Source of the DNA: Gigaspora margarita | Taxonomy: Eukaryota; Glomeromycota; Glomeromycetes; Diversisporales; Gigasporaceae | NCBI GenBank assembly: GCA_009809945.1 | Contig: WTPW01000031.1 | Span: 408,797-472,796, forward strand | DNA length: 64,000 nucleotides | Direction of reading: 5' to 3' | In this document: piece by piece, positions 1 through 10,164 of the stretch | How the letters are laid out: every line of letters starts with the position of its first letter | Position numbering within the stretch: the first letter of the stretch is position 1 | Translations under genes and position numbers: made by a program | The notes under the pieces: model-generated | The model's database searches: none | Told to the model about the DNA's origin: nothing | Seen by the model: the letters and a program-made list of their open reading frames with translations, nothing else

Positions 1-370
1 TTGTAATTGTTAAAGATCTTTTAATTGTTATATATCGTTTAATAAAAAAATAGAAGATCTAATTATAAACAAAAGATCTAATCTGATCTTTTTGTAGTAC
101 AGAATTTGAATATTATTGAACTATTTCAAACTATTTCAAACTACAGATTTACTGATACAGCTTGGTTTCCTAGTCCTAAAATATTTTGAAAGGGGTCCGA
201 AATATTTCATAATATATTTCGAAATATTTCGAAATTATTTTCGTAATATTTCGAAAATTTGATATTTCGAAATATTTTGAAATATATTACGTAATATTTT
301 GCTTATATTACAGTTCGTAAAACCTTACGTAAGATTACACTATTATAAATTTGCTGATGTACAAGACTAT
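1..370 (+). repeat. Dispersed repeat, copy 1 (AGATCT / TTTCGAAATATTT type)
   Basis: Stretch with paired AGATCT words, then repeated TTTCGAAATATTT words and GTAA/TTAC palindromes (CTTACGTAAG). The same series appears in reverse complement near 48030-48310, including the words AGCTTGGTTTC and AAATATTTT at matching spacing, so the two are diverged inverted copies of one family. No reading frame of note. The ends are not resolved because the window starts inside it. Confidence 0.6.
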
Positions 371-784
371 CTAAGTGGAAAAAAAAAAAAATACATGTAT
401 GTATATACACATGGTGTCAAATAGCAATTGTCAAAAAAAAAATTTATAAAAATTTAAAAATTTTTAAATAAATATTTTTTGTTAGTTAGCTGGGTTTTAT
501 TTGCTTGTTTGATATAATAAAGGGAATTACTATTTATATCCCCCAAATTTGCTATTCATACCTCCCAGCCCGGCCTCTGACCCTTCCGACCCTTCTGACC
601 TAGTCACGTGCAATGTAGTACAAACCAAGATCACATGACTTTCAGATTCTTGCATTTTGACCAATGGTTAGGTTACACTAAATCAGGGTCACGTGATCCG
701 GGTAACAATAATAGCCAATCAAAATTTGAACCCGAAGTAGGTTCAAATTTAAACTACAAATAAGTTACCCCACGATCAACAATA

Positions 785-1908
785 GTTGCTACATAGTAAA
801 GTCCAAATTCTACTATGTAAATCGATTATTATCGCTTAAGTAAACTTATTTGGGAGATCAAAATACAAATATAATAAAATTTTTAGCAAGATTGGAGAAC
901 ATTTTATTATTTGACTTTTTAACTTTTACGTTCAACAAAAAAATAAAAAATTTTTAAAGAAATATATTCGACGAACGTAAAAATTAAAGGCTAAATAATA
1001 AAAAGTTCTCCGATTTGAATGAAAATTTGGTAGAATATGTATTTTGATCTTTTGAACATATTTGCCTAAGCGATTATAATCGATTAAATAGTAAAATTTG
1101 GACTTTACTATGTAGCAACTACTTGCGATCGCTCTTTTTCAGAAAGAGGTTTTTAGCGATTACAAGTAGTTGCTACATAGTAAAGTCCAAATTTTACTAT
1201 CTAAATCGACTATAAGCGCTTAAGTAAATACGCTCAAAAGATCCAAATACATATTCTACCAAATTTTTATTCAAATTGGAGAACTTTCTTTTTATTATTT
1301 AGCCTTTAATTTTTATGTTCGTCGAATATATTTCTTTAAAAAATTTTTATTTTTTCGTCGAACGTAAAAGTTAAAAAGTCAAATAATAAAATGTTCTCCG
1401 ATTTGTATAAAAATTTGGTAGAATATGTATTTTGATATTCTAAACATATTTACATAAGCGCTTATGATCGATTTAAATAGTAAAATTTGACTTTACTATA
1501 TAGCAACTACTTGCAATAGCTAAAAAAACCCTCTTTTTCAGAAAGAAGTTTTTAGTGATCGCAAGTAGTTGCTACATAGTAAAGTCCAAATTTTACTATT
1601 TAATCGATCATAATCGCTTAAGCAAATATGTTCAGAAGATCAAAATACATATTCTACCAAATTTTCATTCAAATCGGAGAACTTTTTATTATTTAGCCTT
1701 TAATTTTTACGTTCGTCGAATATATTTCTTTAAAAATTTTTTATTTTTTCGTTGAACATAAAAGTTAAAAAGTCAAATAATAAAATGTTCTCCAATCTTG
1801 CTAAAAATTTTATTATATTTGTATTTTGATCTCCCAAATAAGTTTACTTAAGCGATAATAATCGATTTACATAGTAGAATTTGGACTTTACTATGTAGCA
1901 ATTATTGT
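785..1908. repeat. Three tandem palindromic modules of about 340 bp
   Basis: Each module (about 785-1125, 1162-1512, 1559-1906) opens with GTTGCTACATAGTAAAGTCC and closes with its complement, so each is an imperfect hairpin. The two spacers hold a smaller hairpin with CTCTTTTTCAGAAAGAG. The same module occurs alone and split by insertions at 7855-22895 and 25479-29045, and partially near 24895-25020, so it is a repeat in its own right. No coding potential; short reading frames here only reflect the palindromes. Confidence 0.8.
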
Positions 1909-2033
1909 CGATCATGGGGTAACTTATTTGTAGTTTAAATTTGAACCTACTTCGGGTTCAAATTTTGATTGGCTATTATTGTTACCCGGATCACGTGACC
2001 CGGATTTAGTGTAACTTAACCATTGGTCAAAAT

Positions 2034-2838
2034 TAGGGTGTCCAGGATTATGCGATACAATAGAGCAAATTATGCGTGCGATTGAGGTCAAATTATGCGT
2101 GAGTGCGAAATAAATTTAAAATTATGTGATTAATTATGTGATATTAAAACTTCTCTAAAATATTTATTTATTTATTAAAACTCAAAAAATTTAACATTCT
2201 AAGTGAATTTTCTGGCAATGCATGACTATTTTTTGCTAAAATTCGGTTATATACCAAAAAGCTACGTTTTACATCTACTCCTGAAACTGGCAACCAAATA
2301 TATACTAATGCAATTCAATACTTGCCTAAATCAAAATCTTCACTGAATGTTTCTGATGCCAAATGACTATCAACAATAGATTTTTTTTTCGTGAGGGTTT
2401 GACAAAACTGACAAAAAGTTTTCCTCCGTTTGCATAAAAATCAGCCTTATATAAAGAGTTTTTAACAAGACGTTCTGTAGCCATGACCATATAAACTTTT
2501 TTTTTTTTTTTTTTTTAAATCAAAGTTTCTGGTTTTGTTTTAATAAATAAATATGAACAGTAACAAATGGTAAAAGCTTTTTTTTCTTTTTTTTTTTATA
2601 AAACGTCCTATTAAAAAATTTTCAAAATTATAAAAACACCCCATTGAAAAAAAAATTTCAAAAATCAATTTTCTAAAGAGAGACTAGTTGCAATTTTATC
2701 GTTGTTATATTTATAATCATAAATCTACCAATCATATTTAAGCCACGTGATCTGAGTGCATTTTTTTGTTGCATATGCAATGCGAAAAATTGGTAAATTA
2801 TGCGCATATTATGCTTTCGCATAATCCTGAACACCCTA
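2034..2838. mobile_element. Internally deleted hAT transposon (TIR TAGGGTGTYCAGGATTATGCG)
   Basis: 805-bp element inside FB1. The 8-bp duplication GTCAAAAT (2026-2033 and 2839-2846) is exact, and the unbroken FB1 left arm shows the empty site. Ends match over about 22 bp with one difference. An 8-bp TSD and TAGGG-type ends are diagnostic of hAT. The subterminal regions repeat the word TTATGCG. Part of the transposase C-terminus survives on the minus strand. Non-autonomous. Confidence 0.92.
2168..2357 (-). pseudogene. hAT transposase C-terminal (hATC dimerisation) remnant
   Basis: On the minus strand an open stretch reads W-L-P-V-S-G-V-D-V-K-R-S-F and then N-F-L-S-F-N-K before a TAA at 2170-2168. 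The order P-S-x-x-x-(E/K)-R-x-F-S, a basic linker and a leucine-rich tail matches the hAT C-terminal dimerisation domain. A TGA interrupts the frame upstream (K-Y-stop-I-A-L-V). The stretch lies wholly within the 805-bp hAT element, so it is the residue of that element's own transposase after internal deletion. It cannot encode an active enzyme: the DDE catalytic core is missing. Confidence 0.7.
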
Positions 2839-3022
2839 GTCAAAATGCAAGAATCTGAAAGTCACGTGATCTTGGTTTGTACTACATTGTACATGACTAG
2901 GTCAGAAGGGTCGGAAGGGTCAGAGGCCGGGCTGGGGGGTATGAATAGCAAATTTGGGGGTATAAATAGTAATTCCCTATAATAAAATACAACTACTATA
3001 ATTTAATTTATATAGTCTAACT

Positions 3023-3163
3023 CAGAGTTGGCAATGGAGCCAATGAAGCTCAATGGTTGTGCAAATGGAGCTCAAAAATCTAGTATCCATTGACTCTATT
3101 TAGAGCTCTATTGGCTCTATTCACAGCTCTATTGGGCTCTATTAAGCTCTATTGTCAACCTTG
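3023..3163. mobile_element. 141-bp hAT MITE, GAGCTCTATTGG word
   Basis: The exact 8-bp duplication GTCTAACT (3015-3022 and 3164-3171) flanks ends CAGAGTTGGCAATGGAGC and, in complement, CAAGGTTGACAATAGAGC. The body is almost entirely copies of GAGCTC / GCTCTATTGG in both directions. Classified as hAT from the TSD and CA(R)GGTTG-type ends. Confidence 0.88.
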
Positions 3164-3226
3164 GTCTAACTATATACTGTATTTTTATTTAAATTAATAT
3201 ATTTTGAACTAGTAATTATAATTAAC

Positions 3227-3600
3227 TACTTTACAAAAATCTGACAATTTTAAAATATGCAATTATTTGCCAATAATAAACAATATATAGTATATTATTA
3301 GTACTATTTTAGCAAATTTAATAATTTATTACAAGATTATTTCATTATTAGCATTTTTAAATATCTAATAAATTGGCTAAATAATAGTAATTTTTAGGCC
3401 TTTATTATTACTAAAATATTGATAATATATTGCTAATATTAGCAATTTATTAGCATAATAATTAACAAATATATTTATAAGATTAAATTATAGTAATAAA
3501 ATACTAATAAATTACTTATATTTGCTAAAGTTAGTATATTTTAGTACTATTAAATTGCTTATTTTTAGCAAATTCAATTTTGACAGATTTTTGTAAAGTA
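3227..3600. mobile_element. Tc1/mariner-like MITE, TA target
   Basis: Inverted ends CTTTACAAAAATCTG...CAGATTTTTGTAAAG at 3229-3598, bordered by TA on both sides. The interior is A+T-rich with repeated TTAGCAAATT and AATAATTTATTA words and no reading frame. The TA duplication fits Tc1/mariner, but a 2-bp duplication in such DNA is weak on its own; the TIR is the main evidence. Confidence 0.6.
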
Positions 3601-3811
3601 TAGTATTATAATAAATGGTTAACTATAACTACTTAATTTTTTTTTTAAAAAAAAACTTATATATAAAAAAAATAAGAATATTGTGACCAGATTAAAATTA
3701 CTACTAATAGAATTTTTTGTTCAATATACAAAATTTTTATATAACAATTTTTTAATATAAATTAAAATACAATAAAAAAATTGTTATATTATAGATATTT
3801 TTGGATATAAA

Positions 3812-4072
3812 TGGAGTTTTTGCTAGGAAAATCACCCTTCGATATTTTCCAATCAGGTAATTTCAGACAAATTTAAAACAATATACCAGTTCTTATATAA
3901 ATGTAAATTATCTTTTTCTTTTATTGATTTAATAGTGCATCAAACAAACTTTTGAATCAATAAAGTCAAAAGATAATTTGTATACAAATAAAAACTGGTA
4001 TGTTTATTTAAGTTTATTTGAATTAGCCCAATTAGAAAATGTCAAAGGGTGATTTTTCTAGCAAAGATTCCA
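3812..4072. mobile_element. Inverted-repeat MITE, about 260 bp
   Basis: The left end TGGAGTTTTTGCTAGGAAAA followed by TCACCCTT is mirrored at the right end (AAGGGTGATTTTTCTAGCAAAG, ending ATTCCA). A further pairing (ACTGGTAT / ATACCAGT) lies inside, and the centre holds TTATTGATTTAA...TTGAATCAATAA. Target duplication not clear, so the superfamily is unassigned. Confidence 0.6.
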
Positions 4073-4139
4073 AATAATTAGTATACAAAATAAATATAAA
4101 TTGGATTTTAAAAAAGAGTATTGTAATTAATTTTAAAAA

Positions 4140-4345
4140 TTTATACAAAAAAAAAACTTTTATATTTTTCTATTTATTTATTTAATTTTTTTATCTTTTT
4201 TATTTATTTATTTATATTTATACTATTTCTTTTCTTGTATTCTTTTTTTTTTGTTTTTTTTTCATTCTTGTTCTTTTTTTTTCTATTCTAGTTCTTTCTT
4301 TTTATGCTTTTACTTTCTTTTTTTACTCTTATTTTATCTTTTTTT
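4140..4345. repeat. Pyrimidine-rich low-complexity tract
   Basis: About 200 bases of T-rich sequence with TATTTATTTA and TTCTTTTTTT words on the plus strand. No gene visible. Confidence 0.7.
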
Positions 4346-4754
4346 GGTTAGAGCACTTATTTATTAAATAATATTTTAAGAAGTAAACAGTTAAGACAAT
4401 TTTTACTTTAGTTTAATTTGATTAGCCAAAATTTCTTAGTTATTAAGTAAAGTTGTTCAAACTATCAAAATACACCTATAGTAAAAATTTAGTAATTAGG
4501 ACAACCTTATATTAGAATACTTTTCAATTTTTTGAAAAATTTAACAATTCAAAAACAAATTACTTCATGTTTTTTGTATAATGTTTTGACCAAAAAGAGT
4601 AGTTTATTTTTGAAAATATATAGTATATTTAGGCTAGTAAAATTTCTATTATGTTTCTTTATTAAAAAAATTAGATAATTTTTAATTAAACAATAATAAG
4701 CAATATATTATATAGTTATATGCTTAATTTTGATTAACTATTTTTTAGTCATAT

Positions 4755-5695
4755 GATATGTTACATAATATAAAAAATATATATATAAAATTACTATAAA
4801 CTTTGAAGCTAAGATTCTTTTTAACCTACATATTAATTTGAAATTAAATTTTGCAATTATATAGGGCAAAAGAAAGAAAATAAACTTATCTTTTTTGCCA
4901 AGTTATAGTTTTGTCATTTTTGTACAAATTGAAAATTTAATTTGCTTATTTTAAGATAATAAACATATGTAAAAACATGCTTTAAACAACTTTATTTAGG
5001 TGATAAAAATAGATTATCTTGTAAGAAAAATAGGTTACCTATGTACTAAGATTAAAATTTTTAGATTTTTCAATATAAACCTCTTTTTTTGTCAAGATAG
5101 CCTGCCTTGGGCTTCAAAGTAAACTTGTTTAGCAGGTAATTCTATTTGCATTAATTAAAATGTAATCTTTTACTAAGTGAAAAATAGGTTAAAATTAAAA
5201 AAAAATTTTTTTTATAAAATGTTTTTTTAACTTTAATCCTATTTTTCACTTAGTAACAGGTGCATGTTTTAACTTTAATAAAAGTAAAAATACTTGCTAA
5301 ACAAGTTTACTTAGAAGCCCAAGGCAGGTTATCTTGACAAAAAAAGGTTTATATTGAAAAATCTAAAAATATTAACTTTAATATAAAGATAACCCATTTT
5401 TCTTACAAGGTAATCTTACTTTTGTCACCTAAGTAAAGTTGTTTGGAGCTTGTTTTTATATATGTTTATTATCTTAAAATTAGCAAATTTTTGTTGTAGC
5501 AAAGTTATATTTTTGTTTTGTGCAAAAATGAAAACTATAACTTGGCAGAAAAAGTAAGTTTATTTTTTTTCTTTTGTTCTATACAATTGCAAAATTTAAT
5601 TTTAAATTAATATATAGGTTGGAAAGAATCTTGGCTTCAAAGTTTATAGTAATTTTATATATTTTTTTTTATAATTTATATATAACAAAAAACTG
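4755..5695. repeat. PAL2: 940-bp long palindrome, complete copy
   Basis: Arms of roughly 450 bp are inverted copies around a centre near 5210 (AATTAAAAAAAAATTTTTTT). Paired landmarks: CTTTGAAGCTAAGATTC (4801) with its complement at about 5628, GCCTTGGGCTTC (5105) with GAAGCCCAAGGC (5314), and CACTTAGT at both sides of the centre. Partial copies lie at about 23900-24640 and 29310-29610. No reading frame longer than chance. Probably a foldback element whose true ends I could not fix. Confidence 0.8.
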
Positions 5696-5896
5696 GTTCA
5701 AAAAAGTATAACAAATTGTGTAACTGTTATATAGGATTACTATAGTAACTTATTGCTATAAAATAATACTCTAATTAATTTATAAATTTTAATAATTTTA
5801 ATTTTTCTTTAAATATATATTTTTTCTAAATACAAATTAAAGTTCTGGTCCTAGCAATATATACTTAGAGAGAATTAACTGTATTTGTGATTCTAC

Positions 5897-6263
5897 TACA
5901 GTCCAGGAATCCTTAAATTAGCTACTAAAAACCAATAAATCTTTAAACTTTTATAAAAAAATAAAAAACATAATTAAAAGAAAAAATTTTTCATAAAAAT
6001 ATACAAACGAACATGCAGAACAAAACTATAGAGCTTATTTTTTAATATAGCAAAATTTTATGATGTTATTTCCTTTTAAAGTTACTAATGAAATCAAAAT
6101 TTGGCCACACATATATAAAAAAACATATCAAAATTTTAAAAATATAATAAAATTTAAAAAAATATAACAAATTTTTAAGGTATTAACCAATCAAAATTTA
6201 GTATTTGTTTTCAAATTTGGCCACCTTTAAAAAAGTTGTTAGTTTAAGAATTCCTGTACTATA
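5897..6263. mobile_element. Tc1/mariner-like MITE (CAGTCCAGGAAT...)
   Basis: Left end CAGTCCAGGAATCCTTAAA at 5899 pairs with TTAAGAATTCCTGTACTA ending at 6261; TA lies on both sides. CAGT-type ends and a TA target fit Tc1/mariner. The last base of the right end has changed (ACTA in place of ACTG). The interior is A+T-rich and non-coding. Confidence 0.7.
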
Positions 6264-6849
6264 ATAGTAAAATTATTAATTTTAGTATATATTTAAAAAT
6301 TAGTTATTAATTTTTTGTTTAAAAAACTATATAATAATTATAGAATATTGATAAATATTACAAGTTGCTATATTGCAAGTTAATATAATTGGCCAATTAG
6401 ATTACAGAATTTTGTATAACAAAAATAAACAAAAATTAGAAAAAATTATAAAAAAATTTTAAATATTTTGAAATTTCATTATGTAAACTAGTTTTGGGCT
6501 TCTAAATTTTTTTTTTTTTACACTTTGACGATCTCATTAGTACTTTATTAAGAATAGTTTAATCTAATCTAAGTACAATAAATTTACTCTATTGACTATT
6601 AAATAGTTGTGTTTTAAAGTATAAGCCTGACCCTACTTGGCTGTCTTAATGGTACCCAAATATGACTTATCACACTAAATACATGATTTAGAACTTTTGT
6701 CAAACCATCAATTTATGTACCTAGAATGGTACCTTTAATTATAAAATTGTTCAGTAAAATGGTTGATTTAGTGGCAATTTCATTTTTTAACATTATGTCT
6801 TGTTTTTTCTTCTCAGTTAATCTTTGTTTTCTTTCTTGCCTACTTAAGG

Positions 6850-7260
6850 TCTGGCTAATTTTTAGATTTTCTTTTTTCTTATCTCTCAATCTTGGAAGGT
6901 TTTTTTTCTTATTTACTAGAGTTTTTTTTTCTCCTTACATGTAATTCTGTTTCTTTCTTCCCATACAACAGTTCGTTTGCATTGTTCTTTTTAGATACTT
7001 TTATAAAATGTGTTCCATCCGATATATAAAAAACCCTTTAAAATTTTCTCTATTAGCGTTCTTTTTAGTCCTAAGTTCATGAGATTATAGTAAACTTTAG
7101 AAGGTATTAAGCTCTTGTATATGGCTTCTCAGACTTTATATTTCTTGTTGATATTACTTCCTATTAAAGCAGTGTAAAGATCTTCTATCGATAAGGTTTC
7201 CTTATACTTCTCTTTTACTAATTTTATTACAATATTTTGGGCTTCTAATTAAAAGTATTT
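6850..7260 (-). pseudogene. LINE C-terminal fragment, related to LINE-B
   Basis: Read on the minus strand from about 7258, the frame carries T-A-L-I-G-S, then F-Y-K-S-I-(stop)-K-E-Q-C and W-E-E-R-N-R-I-T. This aligns with the C-terminal tail of LINE-B (A-A-L-I-G-S; F-K-R-V-I-W-P-F-R-C; W-E-K-D-H-G-I-T). Two in-frame stops, TGA at 7131-7129 and TAA at 6993-6991, both fall where tryptophan is expected. Only the region after the RNase H domain is present, as in 5'-truncated LINE copies. Ends are approximate. The plus-strand reading frame at 6726-6944 is a shadow. Confidence 0.6.
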
Positions 7261-7426
7261 AATGCTTAATTTTGCATATATATATATGCTTTCTAACTCT
7301 AACTTTAATACTAGTTTGAATCTAACCTTAACTAATAATAATTTTATTTTTTTAAATATTAATCTGCAATATTGCAACCTATTAAATTTAACAAAATCCT
7401 AATTATATAGTATAAAAAAGTATCAA

Positions 7427-7515
7427 AAATTAGATGATTTTTTAAAAGATAAAAAAAGTTAAAATTTTATATAAAGAACCGTTCAGATATATAAAAGAAT
7501 ATTAATAAAAAAGAA
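7427..7515 (+). repeat. Dispersed repeat GATGATTTTTTA...
   Basis: Related to 59115-59230 (same strand) and 55230-55325 (opposite strand), sharing ATCAGGTGATTTTTTA, AAAAAAAGTTGAAATT and ATATATATTAAA in the same order. Ends unresolved; 7280-7860 is otherwise A+T-rich with no gene seen. Confidence 0.5.
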
Positions 7516-7868
7516 CAATTTTTTTTAAATAAAAGTTGTTCTAATTTTAAACTAAAATATCTTAGCAACTACTTATAAAAATTTTTTATTTAATTTTATA
7601 TAGTTATAAAATTAAACCAAAAAAAATTTCTATTAAATTTGATTTAGTAATTGTCAAAATTTAAAATTTTAAAAAAAAGTTACTAAAAATTTTTTTATTG
7701 ATATTTTTCATATTAAAAGAAAAAGTAGAATAAACTTCTAATAAAAAATACCAAATACTGTATATTTCCAAAAATAAACTATCTTTTTTGAATAATTTTG
7801 AATACAAAAAATTCAGGAATAGTTTATTTTTGAATAAATTAATTTTTGGTAATCACAAATAGTTGTTA

Positions 7869-8945
7869 TATAATAAGGGTCCTATTTTTTATACCCCCTA
7901 CATTTATTATTCATACCCCCCTGCAGATTTAACTTTTTTTTAAAATTTGAGCAAAAATATCTTAGTGACTACCAGACCAAATTTAGTAAACTTTTTTTTT
8001 ACATTCTATAGATTCATAGAATTCAAATAAAAAAAGTATACTGAATTTGACCCAGTAGTTGCTGAGATACCTTTGCTCAAAGTTAGAAAAAAATCAAAAT
8101 GTCCATCAAAACAAACTATACAAAATTTACTTTAAACTTTAAGCGAAGATATCTCTGCAACTACTAAGCCAAATTTAATGAACTTTTTTTTGCTTGAATT
8201 CTATGAATCTATAGAATTAAATAAAAAAAATTTATAGAATTTATCTTAATAATTATAGAGTTATCTTCACTCAAATTTTCAAAAAAAATCCAAAATGTCT
8301 ATCAAAACAGAAGCTGCGTCAAAACGTTTTCAAAACTTTAAGTAAAGATATCTTAGCAACTATCAAATCAAATTCAATAATTTTTTTTATTTGAATTCTA
8401 TGAAATTCATAGAATTCAAATAAAAAAAAATTATTGTATTTGACTTGGTGGTTGCTAAAATATCTTCACTTAAAGTTTTGAAAAAATTTTGGCGCAGCTT
8501 CTGTTTTTGATAGATGTTTTAGATTTTTTTTGAAAATTTGAGTGAAGATAACTCTGTAATTATTAAGATAAATTCTATAAATTTTTTTATTTTAATTCTA
8601 TAGATTCATAGAATTCAAACAAAAAAAGTTCATTAAATTTGGCTTAGTGATTGCAGAGATATTTTTGTTCAAATTTTAAAGTAAATTTTGTATAGTTTGT
8701 TTTGATGGATGTTTTGATTTTTTTCTAACTTTGAGCAAAGGTATCTCAGCAACTACTAGGCCAAATTCAGTAAACTTTTTTTTACTTGAATTCTATGAAT
8801 CTATAGAATGTAAAAGAAAAAAGTTTACTAAATTTGGTCTGGTAGTCACTAAGATATCTTTGCTCAAATTTTAAAAAAAAGTTAAATCTGCAGGGGGGTA
8901 TGAATAATAAATACGGGGGGTATAAAAAATAGGACCCTATAATAA
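7869..8945. mobile_element. FB2: foldback TIR element with 8-bp TSD
   Basis: Element 7877-8937 starts GGGTCCTATTTTTTATACCC and ends in its complement. It is flanked by TATAATAA (7869-7876 and 8938-8945). Long arms, then about five tandem hairpin modules, each with AGTAGTTGCTGAGATA, TTTGAATTCTATGAATC and CAAATTTAGTAAACTTTTTT in mirrored order. Termini resemble FB1 (shared TATTCATACCYCCC), but the interior differs. It sits inside a copy of the FB1-type 340-bp module. No transposase. Confidence 0.83.
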
Positions 8946-10164
8946 AGTCAAAATTTTACTATGTAAATTGATTACTAATACTTAAGTAAACTTGTTTAAA
9001 AATATACTAAATATTTTATTAAAATTGGAGCATATTTTATTATTTATTTTCAATTTTTAATTTTAACAAATATATTTGTTAAAATTTTAGTTTTTATGAA
9101 ATTTAAAAATTAAAATCCAATTAATAAAAAGTTTTCTAATTTTGTTAAAAATTTTAAAATATATGTATTTTAATTTTCAAATAAGTTTACTATAGTATTA
9201 CAAATTGAAGTTGAAAAAAATCAATTAGTTGATTCTAACCAATTGAACTTTTTGGATACCAACTAATTGATTAATTAATTAATTGATTAATTGAATAGTT
9301 GCAACTAATCAATTAAAGAATTAATTATTAAATGATTGAAAAATTAACAAACAAATTAATTAGTGAATTAGTGGGGCTGAAAAAAAAACTCTTCTTGTAG
9401 ATCCTTTTTACCAAAACAAGAACAAAAAGAAAAATTTTTCCCACAACAATATCTCAGAATTTTATTAAGTAAAGTGACTTTCAGCTATTAAGTAAACTCG
9501 CCCAGCACCTGAAGGTTAATCTAAAAGAGGTGCAATATTTATAAAAAGTTCATAACCCAGATGACTAGAAGCGATTAACCAAAAAACAAGCAACAAGACA
9601 GTTTTTTTGCCACCGGGCAGTAATAGTCCTAAGGACCAACAGGTTCTCAACAGCACAGTACACAATACTACCCCATTTTAACTAAAAAGCTAAATGTTCT
9701 AGTACAAAACACGAACCAGACTCAAAAACAGCATTAGAAACCATGTCCTCCAGCAGCTCCTCCTTAGCCATTGGCTCCTAGTTCTTCTCCCGTAAATCAG
9801 CCCAACTAAAAGAAACTATCACTAACATAAAGGCTACTACTTTAGAAGCAGAACACACAAAAAAATTTGTGTAAATTAGTATCAGCAACTGGACCAAACT
9901 CTCATTTACCAGAATCTTCTCTGTCCCTACCATGCCTGAGTACAACAACAAGTACTACTTCTATACCACCATTACCAAAATGAGAAAAATTCCCAATCTT
10001 GTAAAGTTTCTAGCCTACTGGGTATGCCAACATAGCGACACAAACCAATTAGTCCTGTTTGACCTAGTGCAACAGGAAGACAGCTCCGTAAATATTAATG
10101 CAAAAACCCCAAAACAACCTGAAGCGAGGATATCACTACCCTAATTCAGCCCTATGAGACAGCA

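Larger units (their letters stand above)
513..2986. mobile_element. FB1: foldback TIR element with 9-bp TSD
   Basis: Element 522-2977 flanked by a perfect 9-bp duplication TATAATAAA (513-521 and 2978-2986). The ends are inverted copies: GGGAATTACTATTTATATCC on the left and its complement on the right. The terminal inverted repeat runs for several hundred bases (left 522 to about 860; right about 1830-2033 continued at 2847-2977). A hAT element at 2034-2838 interrupts the right arm. Without it the element is about 1.64 kb. The interior is three tandem palindromic modules and has no transposase. Long TIRs and a 9-bp TSD fit a non-autonomous Mutator-like or foldback element; the superfamily is inferred. 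Confidence 0.85.

Noticed and set aside
785..1908. CRISPR-like array of regularly spaced repeats
   Set aside because: Units are about 340 bp, palindromic and in a eukaryotic foldback element; there are no short unique spacers and no cas genes.
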